In this document: piece by piece, positions 17,296 through 26,350 of the stretch | Numbering within the stretch: position 1 is the stretch's first letter | Layout: the number at the start of each line of letters is the position of its first letter | Assembly (NCBI RefSeq): GCF_014192395.1 | Contig: NZ_JACHXW010000024.1 | Coordinates: 55,876-119,875 of the forward strand | DNA: 64,000 nucleotides | DNA from: Paenibacillus endophyticus | Lineage (GTDB): Bacteria > Bacillota > Bacilli > Paenibacillales > Paenibacillaceae | Reading direction: 5' to 3' | The notes under the pieces: generated by a model | Database searches by the model: none | Seen by the model: the letters and a program-made list of their open reading frames with translations, nothing else | What the model was told of the DNA's origin: nothing | Made by a program: the position numbers and the translations under genes

Positions 17296-17324
17296 ATGAG
17301 CAGTCGCTACGGTGGACTGCTCAT
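17296..17324 (+). terminator. Hairpin after the MATE gene
   Basis: ATGAGCAGTC pairs with GACTGCTCAT, followed by TTTGATT. It lies 150 nt after the MATE stop, before the MBL gene; the T-run is weak. Confidence 0.55.
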
Positions 17325-17431
17325 TTGATTAAGCTAACTGGCAGCAGTTATGCACAATGATATGAACTGATTGCGAACATTTTATCTGAAATAATCTTTG
17401 ACAATCGATAGTTTAATTAGGAGGTATGTGC

Positions 17432-18169
17432 ATGAATATGTGTCATCTACTTGAAATTGAGTTTGAATATAGCGGGCAAAAACAGATCATTACTCCGATT
17501 CTCCTTCAAGATAAGACCGATATGATTCTCATCGACTGCGGCTATCCCGATTTTATGCCTCTACTTGAAGAAGCGGCGAACCGGCACAACGTCACTCTCG
17601 CGTCGATTACAAAACTGATCGTGACGCATCACGATATGGATCATATCGGATCGCTTGCTGCTTTGAAGCGAACGTACCCACACATCGACATCATCGCACA
17701 CGAGCTGGAAGCACCGTATATTGCAGGGGCGAAAAAGTTGTTGCGACTTGAACAGGCTCAATCGACGTTTAACGCATTGTCAGATGAAGCAAAGCCGTAT
17801 GCAGAGCAATTCATTCGATTCTTACAGTCGGTCGAGCCTGCTGCTGTTAATCGGACGGTATCCAATGGGGAAAGGCTTCCTTGGTGCGATGGGATTGAGA
17901 TCATCCACACGCCTGGTCATTTGCCAGGTCATATCTCATTGTATTTGCCCGCCAGCAAAACACTGATTGCTGGAGACGCTGTCGTCATCGAGGAAGGCAT
18001 GCTCGCCATCGCTAATCCCCAATATACACTAGATCTGGATGAGGCAATTCGCTCGGTTCAACGATTACTCGACTACGACATTGAGCAGATCATATGCTAT
18101 CATGGAGGTTATTTTCATGGAGATGTACAGCAAGCCATCCATCAACTTATTGCTCAATACAAGTCTTAA
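17432..18169 (+). CDS. MBL-fold metallo-hydrolase
   Basis: Metallo-beta-lactamase superfamily hydrolase, 245 residues. The metal motif is VTHHDMDHIG (the HxDxDH variant common in this branch), followed by HTPGHLPGHISLYLP, IAGDAVV and a late CYHGGYF His. AGGAGG lies 7 nt before ATG 17432; the in-frame ATG at 17426 is too close. The hydrolase may act on a lactone, thioester or sulfur compound; nothing in the sequence decides which. Monocistronic. Confidence 0.85.
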   Translation: MNMCHLLEIEFEYSGQKQIITPILLQDKTDMILIDCGYPDFMPLLEEAANRHNVTLASITKLIVTHHDMDHIGSLAALKRTYPHIDIIAHELEAPYIAGAKKLLRLEQAQSTFNALSDEAKPYAEQFIRFLQSVEPAAVNRTVSNGERLPWCDGIEIIHTPGHLPGHISLYLPASKTLIAGDAVVIEEGMLAIANPQYTLDLDEAIRSVQRLLDYDIEQIICYHGGYFHGDVQQAIHQLIAQYKS

Positions 18170-18284
18170 ATGTTCTGAATGCATTTTGGCATCAGGTACG
18201 GTATGAAGTAGGCTTCTCAAAGCTACAGGTTCAGGACAGGACTCTTTACTCCTATCTATACTTTTGCACGCTGATTAAGTACGG

Positions 18285-18308
18285 CCACCTTTTTGGTGGT
18301 TTTTTTTG
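18285..18308 (+). terminator. Terminator after the MBL gene
   Basis: Short GC stem CCACC/GGTGG around TTTTT, followed by eight or more T residues. Confidence 0.8.
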
Positions 18309-18555
18309 TTGCCAAACGGCCTAATATCCATTGAAGAAGATGCGATGTGCATCCATAAGAAAATGAAGCAATTAAGAGAAATGTGATTCGCCTGAGAGGG
18401 GGGTTAGTGGAATTAATTCAGCATAAGGTATTGTTGGTCAAACTCCGATTTCTTGGTTGAGCCGGAAGTTCTCCAGTTAGTCACTTGTAATTTGCAAGCC
18501 GATGTTTTATATTGACATAGTAGTAGGTCTAAAATAAAAGAGGTGAACGGACAAG

Positions 18556-19284
18556 ATGACTCCACGCACAAAGGAACAAAACGAAGATATTCGGCAACAG
18601 CGTCTGGCACAAATCCGTATAGCCGCTGCCGATGTATTTTTAAATAAAGGGCCTTTATTGGAAATCCGTGATGTTGCCGCGCAAGCGGGACTCGGCTATG
18701 GCACGGTTTACCATTATTACAGCAATAAAGGCGATTTGCTCAATGATCTGCTATGGGACGCTTTGGTGCGGGCCGGGGGATGGTTGGAAGCGCCGACGGA
18801 GGTCCCGAGCGCTTCGGCTTCGGGGGAGGTTCGGGTAGGCGGGCAATTCGGCTTGGCTGCTGCGGCGGACACTGGGAACTCGGCTGCAGCGGATTCCATT
18901 AGCGGAAACCGCGAAACGGCCGCAGAGCTTGGCCCAGTCGCCGCCGCCTGCGTCCGCCTACTGCAGCTTTGGGCGGGGGACCACGGCTTGTACCTGCTGT
19001 ATAAACTAGCCGGTGAAGGCTTTGCATCGCTGCCTGAAGCTCGTTCGACTCCGCTCTCGGCCGCTTTTCGCAAGGAGGTGCTCGCGCCGTTTGCCGTGCT
19101 GCTCGAAACCGGGCGTGCGGCGGACGGAGCTGCCGCTTCTGGCGGAACCGCGGCGGAGCCGCCGTATCGTCTACAGCGCGCGGAAATGCTGATTGCAGCA
19201 TTGGTCGGCTGCGCCTCGATTTCGCTTCGCTTCAATAAACTGCATGAGGAGGCTAGGGATATCGCCCGGTTTTTAAAACTATAG
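18556..19284 (+). CDS. TetR family regulator with Ala/Gly-rich insertions
   Basis: 242 residues. The helix-turn-helix is clear (RIAAADVFLNKGPLLEIRDV, then AAQAGLGYGTVYHYYSNKG). The ligand-binding half contains two low-complexity Ala/Ser/Gly-rich stretches (about residues 80-125 and 185-200) that are visibly GC-rich compared with neighbouring genes. TTGACA at 18512 with an AT-rich -10 region and AGGTGA before the ATG give a simple promoter and start. It is 27 nt upstream of map and may be co-transcribed with it. Target and ligand are unknown. Confidence 0.82.
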   Translation: MTPRTKEQNEDIRQQRLAQIRIAAADVFLNKGPLLEIRDVAAQAGLGYGTVYHYYSNKGDLLNDLLWDALVRAGGWLEAPTEVPSASASGEVRVGGQFGLAAAADTGNSAAADSISGNRETAAELGPVAAACVRLLQLWAGDHGLYLLYKLAGEGFASLPEARSTPLSAAFRKEVLAPFAVLLETGRAADGAAASGGTAAEPPYRLQRAEMLIAALVGCASISLRFNKLHEEARDIARFLKL

Positions 19285-19311
19285 AATAGATAAGGAGCAA
19301 ATGAACAAAAG

Positions 19312-20058
19312 ATGATCATTATAAAATCACCGAGGGAAATTGAAGAGATGAAGCCGGCGAGCCAAATCATTGCGGACTGCTACCGCGAGGTGTCCAAATT
19401 GATCGAGCCTGGGATCACCACCCTGGAAATCAATGATTTTGTTGCCAGCCACATTACCAAGCTAGGCGGCAAGCAGTTTACGAAAGGGTACAACGGTTTC
19501 CCCGCCGAAACCTGCATCTCGGTTAATGATGTGGTGGCCCATGGCATCCCTTCGAACCTGACGTTGATGAACGGCGACTTGCTGAAGCTCGACATCGTCG
19601 TGGAGTACGGCGGATGGTTTGGCGATTCGTGCTGGTGCTATGCGGTGGGCAATATCCGACCGGAGGCGCAAAAATTAATGAAGGTGGCAAAGGAATGCTT
19701 GGATCTGGGGATCGCTCGGGCGCTCCCAGGAGGCAGGCTCGGAGACATAACGTCGGCGATTCAACAGCATGCAGAAATGAACGGGTTTTCGGTCGTACGC
19801 GATCTGCTGGCGCACGGTATCGGGCGGAGCCTGCATGAGGAGCCGAGCTACGAGCATATCGGCGTAGCCGGCAAAGGCATTCGGTTAAAGGAAGGCATGG
19901 TATTTACGATTGAACCGATGATCAACGAAGGTACGTTCCGTATCACGACCGACGACGATCAGTGGACGGCAAGAACGGCCGATGGCAAGTTGTCAGCGCA
20001 ATATGAGCATACGATCGCAATCACGCCGGACGGACCGCTGATTTTAACTGCCCAGTAA
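19312..20058 (+). CDS. map: Methionine aminopeptidase, type I
   Basis: Cytoplasmic metallo-aminopeptidase of 248 residues that removes the initiator methionine. All five metal ligands are present: Asp94 (LKLDIVV), Asp105 (FGDSCW), His168 (AHGIG), Glu201 (TIEPM) and Glu232 (YEHT). It lies outside the usual ribosomal protein cluster, so it is probably a second copy. AAGGAG upstream lies closer to a four-codon frame (MNKR) whose stop overlaps the map ATG. Confidence 0.93.
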   Translation: MIIIKSPREIEEMKPASQIIADCYREVSKLIEPGITTLEINDFVASHITKLGGKQFTKGYNGFPAETCISVNDVVAHGIPSNLTLMNGDLLKLDIVVEYGGWFGDSCWCYAVGNIRPEAQKLMKVAKECLDLGIARALPGGRLGDITSAIQQHAEMNGFSVVRDLLAHGIGRSLHEEPSYEHIGVAGKGIRLKEGMVFTIEPMINEGTFRITTDDDQWTARTADGKLSAQYEHTIAITPDGPLILTAQ

Positions 20059-20199
20059 GAAAAGAGGCGAACGCGTTTTCATTGGATAAAATCAATTCGT
20101 AAGTTTTAACTGTGGCTGACATATAGGATCATAGGAAGCGATAAGCATTTGATGTACAAACAAGCTTGCAACGAGGAATGAATGACACTAATTTGGGGA

Positions 20200-20252
20200 G
20201 AAAACCAATGAAGAACCCTTGCTGAATAAGGGTTCTTCATCGGTTTTCTATA
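20200..20252. terminator. Bidirectional terminator between map and the Ku operon
   Basis: GAAAACC and ATGAAGAACCCTT pair with AAGGGTTCTTCAT and GGTTTTC, interrupted by one mismatch. It lies between convergent transcription units and can serve both. Confidence 0.8.
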
Positions 20253-20353
20253 ATAAATATAGATGTGAGAAGAGAGTGACAAACTTTTATATGGTGAAGG
20301 GGGCTTTCTATGAATTGCTGCGTTGCTCATTAGGGCTAGTCTACTTTTTCACA

Positions 20354-20683
20354 TTAAACACCGCGCAAGTCCATATCATCGCTTTCTTCTAAGAATTCCC
20401 TCGCTTTGTCAAGCGTTTCTACAATTTGACTAGATTCATGTTCGAGCCAATCTGACGCCATTTCTGAGTCCATGCGTCCATTCGCAACATTTCCGATAAC
20501 ACTATCCATTTCGTTGGATGCCTCATCGAGCTCATTAACCAATGCTTCTTGTTCCGTTTCTTTAATCTGTAAAGAAGATTTGCCGCAAGTGATACAGGAG
20601 TAATCTAAAAGGTTCTCTACGGGAATCTGACTTACATGATTGCAACCTATGCATGTAACCATTAACGTTTCTTGCTTCGGCAT
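20354..20683 (-). CDS. Small zinc-ribbon protein of the Ku/ligase operon
   Basis: 109 residues. CIGC and CITC (Cys 11, 14, 30 and 33) form a probable zinc ribbon; the rest is acidic and helical (LVNELDEASNEMDSVI, then DWLEHESSQIVETLDKAREF). AAGGAG precedes the ATG. It is the last gene of the ku-ligD-55 aa-109 aa run. No known function is recognised; the place in the operon and the co-fossilised copy at 4055-4190 suggest a lasting link with the ligase, perhaps DNA binding at breaks. Confidence 0.8.
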   Translation of the reverse strand: MPKQETLMVTCIGCNHVSQIPVENLLDYSCITCGKSSLQIKETEQEALVNELDEASNEMDSVIGNVANGRMDSEMASDWLEHESSQIVETLDKAREFLEESDDMDLRGV

Positions 20684-20686
20684 CCA

Positions 20687-20854
20687 TTAAACTCCTTCCA
20701 GATCGTCAATCTCGTACTCGACAATGTGTTTAAAACTTCCGCTGCTCATGATTTTTTCGAAAATCCATTCGACTTCTACATTTTTATCTTTTATACGGCG
20801 GACTTTCCCAACTTTATTAGCCCCTCGCACACGCACATTGTCGCCTACTCTCAT
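20687..20854 (-). CDS. 55-residue basic protein between ligD and the zinc-ribbon gene
   Basis: Very short gene, MRVGDNVRVRG.. to ..YEIDDLEGV. The ATG overlaps the ligD stop by 4 nt (ATGA), and the stop lies 3 nt before the next ATG, inside its ribosome binding site, so translation is coupled at both ends. The first half is basic with alternating Val (GDNVRVRGANKVGKVRRIKD), reminiscent of KOW/SH3-like barrels; the C-terminus is acidic. No family was recognised. The overlaps make a real gene likely. Confidence 0.75.
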   Translation of the reverse strand: MRVGDNVRVRGANKVGKVRRIKDKNVEVEWIFEKIMSSGSFKHIVEYEIDDLEGV

Positions 20855-21744
20855 TCTTTACCGCTTCCGAATCCCAAAAGCTTTGGCTGCCGAAGTAAGC
20901 CGGAGTCGCTAAATTCCAAAGCGGTGACCCTGCAAGGGAATGGGACGCTGAGCCACCTAACTTCAGATTTCTTCATGCCAGCGGAAAGTGCAGGGAAGGG
21001 GCAATCTCCAGGATGCTGCTCCATGAATTGCGCCAGCACTTTTTTAGATGCGGCATCTAATCCCGATACATGGCCAATGTAACGATCCTCGAATCTTAAA
21101 ACCAGACTAGATACATAACCTGCTTTGAGTTTTATCCCTACGACTTCCGCTACAATACGTACTTCTTTCCGTTTTTTAAACCAGTACCGATGCTTTTTAG
21201 CTTCTACATAAGGGCTGTCAAGCTTTTTGGAGATAATGCCTTCCCATTCCCGGGTATTTACCCAATCCCAAAGTGCTGGACCATCGAAAACCAGATCAGT
21301 AACAAATAAGCGCGGCTGCTTCTCTGGAAGCTTAGCAGTAAGTCGCTCAAATCGCTCTTTGAAGGGGAGAGGCCGAATATCCTGTCCTTCATCATAAAGC
21401 ATATCGAATGCAACGAATATAAGGTTATCATCATATTTCTTGCGGTTTATGCCGACACGAACGCGCTGAAAGTTGGGCCTGGTACCATCAAAGTATGCGA
21501 TTTCCCCATCTAGCAAGCAAGCTCCGATTCGCAATGGGCTTAGCAATTCCACGATTTCTGGAAATAGAGTGTTACGCGGCTCTATGCGCTTGGAGAATAA
21601 CTCCACGCCTCCTTTTCCGTCGAGTCTGACCAATGTGCGCACACCGTCCCATTTGATTTGATAGACCCAATCAGGGCCCACAGGTATATCAGGAGATGTG
21701 ATAGGTGCCATCGGAACACCAGGAAGCTCCATGATTGCTGTCAT
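20851..21744 (-). CDS. ligD: ATP-dependent DNA ligase LigD, ligase domain only
   Basis: 297 residues. Motif I is KWDG with the adenylated Lys31; motif III FVAFDMLYDEG, motif IV WEGIISKK and motif V WFKKRKEVR are intact, followed by the OB-fold domain (VVGIKLKAGYVSSLVLRFED). It seals double-strand breaks in Ku-dependent end joining. The polymerase and phosphoesterase domains found in larger LigD proteins are absent and no polymerase gene is adjacent. It overlaps ku by 4 nt upstream and the 55-residue gene by 4 nt downstream. Confidence 0.93.
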   Translation of the reverse strand: MTAIMELPGVPMAPITSPDIPVGPDWVYQIKWDGVRTLVRLDGKGGVELFSKRIEPRNTLFPEIVELLSPLRIGACLLDGEIAYFDGTRPNFQRVRVGINRKKYDDNLIFVAFDMLYDEGQDIRPLPFKERFERLTAKLPEKQPRLFVTDLVFDGPALWDWVNTREWEGIISKKLDSPYVEAKKHRYWFKKRKEVRIVAEVVGIKLKAGYVSSLVLRFEDRYIGHVSGLDAASKKVLAQFMEQHPGDCPFPALSAGMKKSEVRWLSVPFPCRVTALEFSDSGLLRQPKLLGFGSGKE

Positions 21745-22601
21745 GATACGTTATCCTTTGACTTTGCCGTGCTTTTTCGTTTCCTCTTGGGAGGGGACGC
21801 GTCGGGCAAAGGCTTCGTTGCGTCTAAGCTTGCTTGCAAAGCGGCCAGGAGATCAATGACATTCGATTTTCCTTTTGCAGAAGGAGCAGTCACGACATCC
21901 AGACTTTCACCTGCAACCTTTTGTTCAATTAATTCAAGCAAGGCTATGCGATATTCGTCCGTATATTTGTTAGGTTCAAACTTTTCGCTAAGCTGCTCCA
22001 CGAGAGCTTTGGCCATTCCGAGTTCTTTTTCGTTTACAACCGTTTGCATGGGGAGATTGGGAACTTGTGAGATAGCGCGTATCTCATCCGGATAATACAT
22101 GGTCTCCAAGCAAATACAGTTATCGACGACTCGAATTGCCGCTAAGCTGCTTTTGCTGCGTATGGAAATTTTGGCTATGCCAATTTTGCCTGTCTGCTTG
22201 ATCGCCTCCAGCAGTAAGGTATAGGCTCCGGCGCCTGTCATATCGGGAGTGAGGTAATAAGCTTTTTGAAAATAGAGAGGATCGATGTCATGAAGATCAA
22301 CAAAATCCAATATCTTTATTGTTTTCTCGGCTTCGTCCTTGATGCTGTCGAGCTCGTCTTCTTTAATAATCACATATTTGTCTTTCTCATACTCAAAACC
22401 TTTAACGATTTCTTCAGGAGCAATTTCTTTGTTGCAATGCCTGCATGTTTTCGCATAGGAGATCGGCATGCCACAGTCTTTATGCAGGCTTCGGAAATGA
22501 ACGTCCTTGTCTTCTGTTGCGGTAAACATTTTCACTGGTACATGTACCAGGCCAAAGCTGATTGCGCCTTTCCAAACCGTATGCATATGAGTCACATCCA
22601 T
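21741..22601 (-). CDS. ku: Bacterial Ku, non-homologous end-joining protein
   Basis: 286 residues. The Ku core is complete: VWKGAISFGLVHVPVKMFTA at the N-terminus, a CPxC-like DCGMPISYAKTCRHC stretch, FEYEKDKYVIIKEDEL, and a basic Lys/Arg/Pro-rich tail (PPKRKRKSTAKSK) of the kind that binds DNA. Ku homodimers bind broken ends and recruit LigD. An alternative ATG at 22586 (MHTVWKG) matches the usual family start better; neither start has a strong ribosome binding site. First gene of the operon. Confidence 0.94.
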   Translation of the reverse strand: MDVTHMHTVWKGAISFGLVHVPVKMFTATEDKDVHFRSLHKDCGMPISYAKTCRHCNKEIAPEEIVKGFEYEKDKYVIIKEDELDSIKDEAEKTIKILDFVDLHDIDPLYFQKAYYLTPDMTGAGAYTLLLEAIKQTGKIGIAKISIRSKSSLAAIRVVDNCICLETMYYPDEIRAISQVPNLPMQTVVNEKELGMAKALVEQLSEKFEPNKYTDEYRIALLELIEQKVAGESLDVVTAPSAKGKSNVIDLLAALQASLDATKPLPDASPPKRKRKSTAKSKDNVS

Positions 22602-22771
22602 TATTTTTCATTTAGAATGCGCTACTTTTAGAAAAGTATTCCGATGACAGATCATTTGCAGCATACTCCATCAAGTCCTTGAACCCGAGATAGTTGAGGC
22701 TTACCGCAAATTGCGTGCCATATATAGACTGAAAATAATGCCATTAAAGCTTCGCTCGGGGAGTGCGCCAC

Positions 22772-22791
22772 CCAATGAAAGTCCACCTTTC
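22772..22791 (+). repeat. 20-bp direct repeat, copy 1
   Basis: CCAATGAAAGTCCACCTTTC is identical to 26228-26247. This copy lies in the gap upstream of the response regulator; the other forms the last codons of the histidine kinase. Together they bracket the two-component pair. Confidence 0.8.
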
Positions 22792-22870
22792 CAAATAAAA
22801 TGACCTTCTTTTAATCGATCCTCTTCTTTATAATGAGAGTATTTAGGGGATGAAAGGAGGACGGATCAAG

Positions 22871-24463
22871 ATGAAAATACTTATCGTGGACGATGAGCCG
22901 AGGCATCGCAGAGGTATGCTGAACCTGATATTGTCCTTCAGGCCGGAGGACAAGATTCTGGTCGCCAAAGATGGTGTCATTGCGCTTGAGCTCATTCGAT
23001 CGGAGAAGCCTGACATGGTGCTTACCGATATTCGCATGCCGAACATGGATGGTCTAGAATTTCTGAAGCTGCTTCAGGGCGAAAGCCATAAGCCGAAGGT
23101 TGTCATGGTTACAGCATACAATCTGTTCGAATATGCCCAAGCGGCAATCCATCACGGTGCTTATGACTATGTATTGAAGCCGGTGGACAGCGATCAAGTT
23201 GAAAAGCTGCTGCGCCGGATCGAAGCTGAGCTGGACATGGAATCGCAGCAGCATTCGGAATCGGAGGCATTGAAACAAAAGTTGAACTTAACCCTGTCAG
23301 CTTACCGTAACCGACTGCTTGTGAAATGGCTGAACGGCGACCTGACGCCTGATGAGCTTGCCGAGATGGATCAGATCGAAGGACTGAACGGTAAGGGCAT
23401 TATTGTGTTTACAGAAATAGCAGTCGATCCGGACAAAAGAAGAAGCTTTGATTCCGATGCATTTCTAAGCAGCTTGAAGCAGTGCTGGTCGAATGTCGGA
23501 GAGGCATTCTCTTTTTCGCCCAATACGCTGGCTGATAGCTTTGTGCGAGCAATTACGATTATTCTTACACCTGAAGGTCTTACAGCTATTCAGCGTGCAG
23601 ACATTCGTACCCATGCCGAGCGTCTGGAAGCACGCTGGATCATGTACGGGCAAATATCCCATGGCATAGGAACGAAATGTCAATCGATGCAAGCTGAAGG
23701 AGCGATGGCTTATCGATACGCTCAAACCGCACGGAGCTATAGCTTCTATGATTGTTGGAACGGAGTGGTCTTCTACGACGAATTGCTAAGCCCAAACGAG
23801 TTACTCTCGATGGACACCGAGAAGCTGTACAAGCTTCTGCAAAGCGGCGATCTGGATGCGGCGAAGGAACAATGCAAGGTCGCTTTCAACAACCTCGCTT
23901 CGAATGGTCATACAAACCCGGCTTTAATTAAAGAAAGCGCGGTGCTGACCTTGATTAAGCTCAAAAGCAGAAGCCGTAACCTTGTAGACCAGCAGATTGG
24001 AAGCGTTCTCTCTAACTCGGCGGCAATAGAGGTGCCGGCTTGCCAATCTTTTGAAGAGATCTTGGAGCTGCTGGAGCTTCGTCTGAGAGATGTCTATTCA
24101 GCGATCCAGCCTTCCCAATCAGAGAAGGATGTGATTCTTGCAGAGGATTGCTTGAGATGGATCGAGGAGCATGTGCAGGAGGAATTAACGTTAGAGCGTG
24201 CAGCGGATCGCTTCTTTTTTAATCCATCCTATTTCAGCACATGGATCAAGCAGCAGACTGGACGAACCTTTTCCGATCATCTCGTCGAAGCGAGAATGCG
24301 CAAAGCACAAAGCCTGCTTAACGCCAACCGGAAAATCTACGAGGTTGCTTCCGCATGCGGTTATTCGGATACCAAATATTTTTGCCGGGTTTTTAAAAAG
24401 CATCACGGCATGTCCCCGGCGTCATACAAGCATACGACGTCGCAGAGGAGCGACATGGGATGA
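22871..24463 (+). CDS. YesN-type response regulator with AraC DNA-binding domain
   Basis: 530 residues. Receiver domain at 1-120 with Asp53 phosphoacceptor (LTDIRMPNMDG) and Lys103 (VLKPVD); a long middle region of about 290 residues; AraC-type double helix-turn-helix at the C-terminus (LTLERAADRFFFNPSYFSTW, then VASACGYSDTKYFCRVFKKH). AAAGGAGG sits just before ATG 22871; the ATG at 22850 overlaps that site. It overlaps the kinase gene by 4 nt and probably activates the downstream sugar transport and GH genes. Confidence 0.92.
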   Translation: MKILIVDDEPRHRRGMLNLILSFRPEDKILVAKDGVIALELIRSEKPDMVLTDIRMPNMDGLEFLKLLQGESHKPKVVMVTAYNLFEYAQAAIHHGAYDYVLKPVDSDQVEKLLRRIEAELDMESQQHSESEALKQKLNLTLSAYRNRLLVKWLNGDLTPDELAEMDQIEGLNGKGIIVFTEIAVDPDKRRSFDSDAFLSSLKQCWSNVGEAFSFSPNTLADSFVRAITIILTPEGLTAIQRADIRTHAERLEARWIMYGQISHGIGTKCQSMQAEGAMAYRYAQTARSYSFYDCWNGVVFYDELLSPNELLSMDTEKLYKLLQSGDLDAAKEQCKVAFNNLASNGHTNPALIKESAVLTLIKLKSRSRNLVDQQIGSVLSNSAAIEVPACQSFEEILELLELRLRDVYSAIQPSQSEKDVILAEDCLRWIEEHVQEELTLERAADRFFFNPSYFSTWIKQQTGRTFSDHLVEARMRKAQSLLNANRKIYEVASACGYSDTKYFCRVFKKHHGMSPASYKHTTSQRSDMG

Positions 24464-26250
24464 GGCTGACTTTTCGATTCAGGCTGCTTGCCAGCTATTT
24501 TCTGCTGATTGCCATTCCGCTGCTTGTACTCGGCACTTTGTTTTATCAGACAAGCCTAAAGGTCGTCACAGACCAAGCACAGAAATATGTGTATGAGATT
24601 GTGAAGAAAAACAACGAGGTCATGGACACGAAGCTGCGAATTATCGATCAGAACAGCATGGCCTTGTTCATTGATAAAGGGTTGTTCAATGTATTCAATA
24701 CGTTAAATCCGGGCGACGAGGCCGAGCTGCTTGCAGCAGACCGTTTGGTATCGGAAGTGCTTCGCAATTATTTCTCGCAAATGGGTGATGTGTATGCGTA
24801 TCAATTGTGGACATCCTATTTCACCTTTGGACAGCAGCTACCGCAGGGGAACCCTGCAGAGTCTGATATTTACCTGGCTGCGCAGGAGGCTGGAGGCAAA
24901 TTGGTATGGTACCCAACGTATGATTTTGTTGACATGTACAACCAACCTTATTTGTCCGAAGGGAATCTGGATTTCCGTTATTTATTTTCCGCTACCCGCT
25001 TGCTTGATTTTTCATATTTGAATAATTCGAATTTGAGAAAGCTGGACGAAAACATCGAGCGGCCGATTCTAACGATCAGTTTCAAGTATGAAACCTTGCA
25101 GTCGTTATTTGTTAACAGTATACCGACCAACTCCCGTTATCTCGTACTGGATTCGAATAACCGAGTAGTTGCGAGCGATGATACGCAGCTCATTGCCCAA
25201 ATATATGACGAGTCGTGGACTCAGGTTCTGCAGCCCGCGGGAAGCGGAACAAAAAGGATAACGCTAGACGGGGAAAGCATGATTGTATGCTTCGACCGAT
25301 CTCAGGTAACGGGATGGCTGTCCGTCGTCATGACGCCGGAATCTGCATTGATTGGCGGACTCGTTCCGATTATCCGGATGTCGACGGTGCTCCTTGCGGT
25401 CATCATGGCAATCGTTGCGCTTGCGTTGGCTTATTTTATTTCGGGAAAAATCACTAATCCGATCAAAAAGCTGATGAGTGCCATGCGATCGGTCGGCGAG
25501 GGCGACTTTCAGACTCGTGTCAGCGTCAGCTCGAATGACGAGTTCGGGCTGCTCCTTCAGCGTTTCAATCGGATGAACGGGCGCATTGGCTCACTAGTGA
25601 CGGAAGTGTATGAAATAAAACTGAAAGAGCAGGAAGCGGAGATTCAGGCTCTGAATAGGCAGATGAATCCTCATTTTCTGTACAATACCTTAAACGTCAT
25701 GAATTGGACCGCGATTGAAAATAACCAGAAGGAATTAAGCAAAATGCTCGTCTGCTTGTCCAACATGCTGCATTACACCTCCCGCAAAGAGTGGGGGGCT
25801 GTCCAGCTATCGGAAGAAATCGAATGGATGAACAACTATTTTTATATTATGCTGGCACGCTTCGAGGAGAAATTTACGGTTTCCCGAGACTTTGATCCGG
25901 TCCTCTATCATTACAAATTGCCGAGACTGATCTTCCAGCCATTCGTCGAAAACTCGATTCTGCACGGTTTCAGCGAGATCGAGTCAGGCGGGCTTATCCG
26001 CATCGGCGGTTGGATCAAGGACGGAGCGCGTTTTTATGAGGTTTCGGATAACGGAAAAGGGATGAGCGCGGAGATGATCGATACGATTCTGAATAAGGAA
26101 ACCGCGTCAATCGGTATTAAAAACACGATTGCCCGCATTCGGATGCAATACGGCGAGGAAGCCGAGGTATCCATTACGTCATTGCTGGGACATGGGACGA
26201 GGATTGTAGTCAAAATGCCGCTGAGTTCCAATGAAAGTCCACCTTTCTAA
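24460..26250 (+). CDS. YesM-type sensor histidine kinase
   Basis: 596 residues: N-terminal membrane segment (about 7-27), large extracellular sensor domain, second membrane segment (about 303-330), HAMP, then a His_kinase domain with His405 in RQMNPHFLYNTLN and an ATPase domain (PFVENSILHGF, DNGKGMS). It senses an extracellular glycan-related signal or the loaded binding protein and phosphorylates the YesN partner, by analogy. The last codons (SNESPPF) lie in one copy of a 20-bp direct repeat. Confidence 0.92.
   Translation: MRLTFRFRLLASYFLLIAIPLLVLGTLFYQTSLKVVTDQAQKYVYEIVKKNNEVMDTKLRIIDQNSMALFIDKGLFNVFNTLNPGDEAELLAADRLVSEVLRNYFSQMGDVYAYQLWTSYFTFGQQLPQGNPAESDIYLAAQEAGGKLVWYPTYDFVDMYNQPYLSEGNLDFRYLFSATRLLDFSYLNNSNLRKLDENIERPILTISFKYETLQSLFVNSIPTNSRYLVLDSNNRVVASDDTQLIAQIYDESWTQVLQPAGSGTKRITLDGESMIVCFDRSQVTGWLSVVMTPESALIGGLVPIIRMSTVLLAVIMAIVALALAYFISGKITNPIKKLMSAMRSVGEGDFQTRVSVSSNDEFGLLLQRFNRMNGRIGSLVTEVYEIKLKEQEAEIQALNRQMNPHFLYNTLNVMNWTAIENNQKELSKMLVCLSNMLHYTSRKEWGAVQLSEEIEWMNNYFYIMLARFEEKFTVSRDFDPVLYHYKLPRLIFQPFVENSILHGFSEIESGGLIRIGGWIKDGARFYEVSDNGKGMSAEMIDTILNKETASIGIKNTIARIRMQYGEEAEVSITSLLGHGTRIVVKMPLSSNESPPF
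26228..26247 (+). repeat. 20-bp direct repeat, copy 2
   Basis: Identical to 22772-22791. Here it encodes the final residues NESPPF of the histidine kinase; the first copy is also readable as NESPPF in a non-coding context. Confidence 0.8.
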
Positions 26251-26350
26251 TGACGTTCGGGTTATGTAAGCGTTATTTTGTAACTTATAATGAGTTCATC
26301 ATAGACTGCAGCTATGAATCATGGGCTAAACAATGAAAGGGGACGGAAAA

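Noticed and set aside
18094..18324. Open frame overlapping the MBL gene end and its terminator
   Set aside because: It is another frame of the MBL gene and runs through the terminator T-run.
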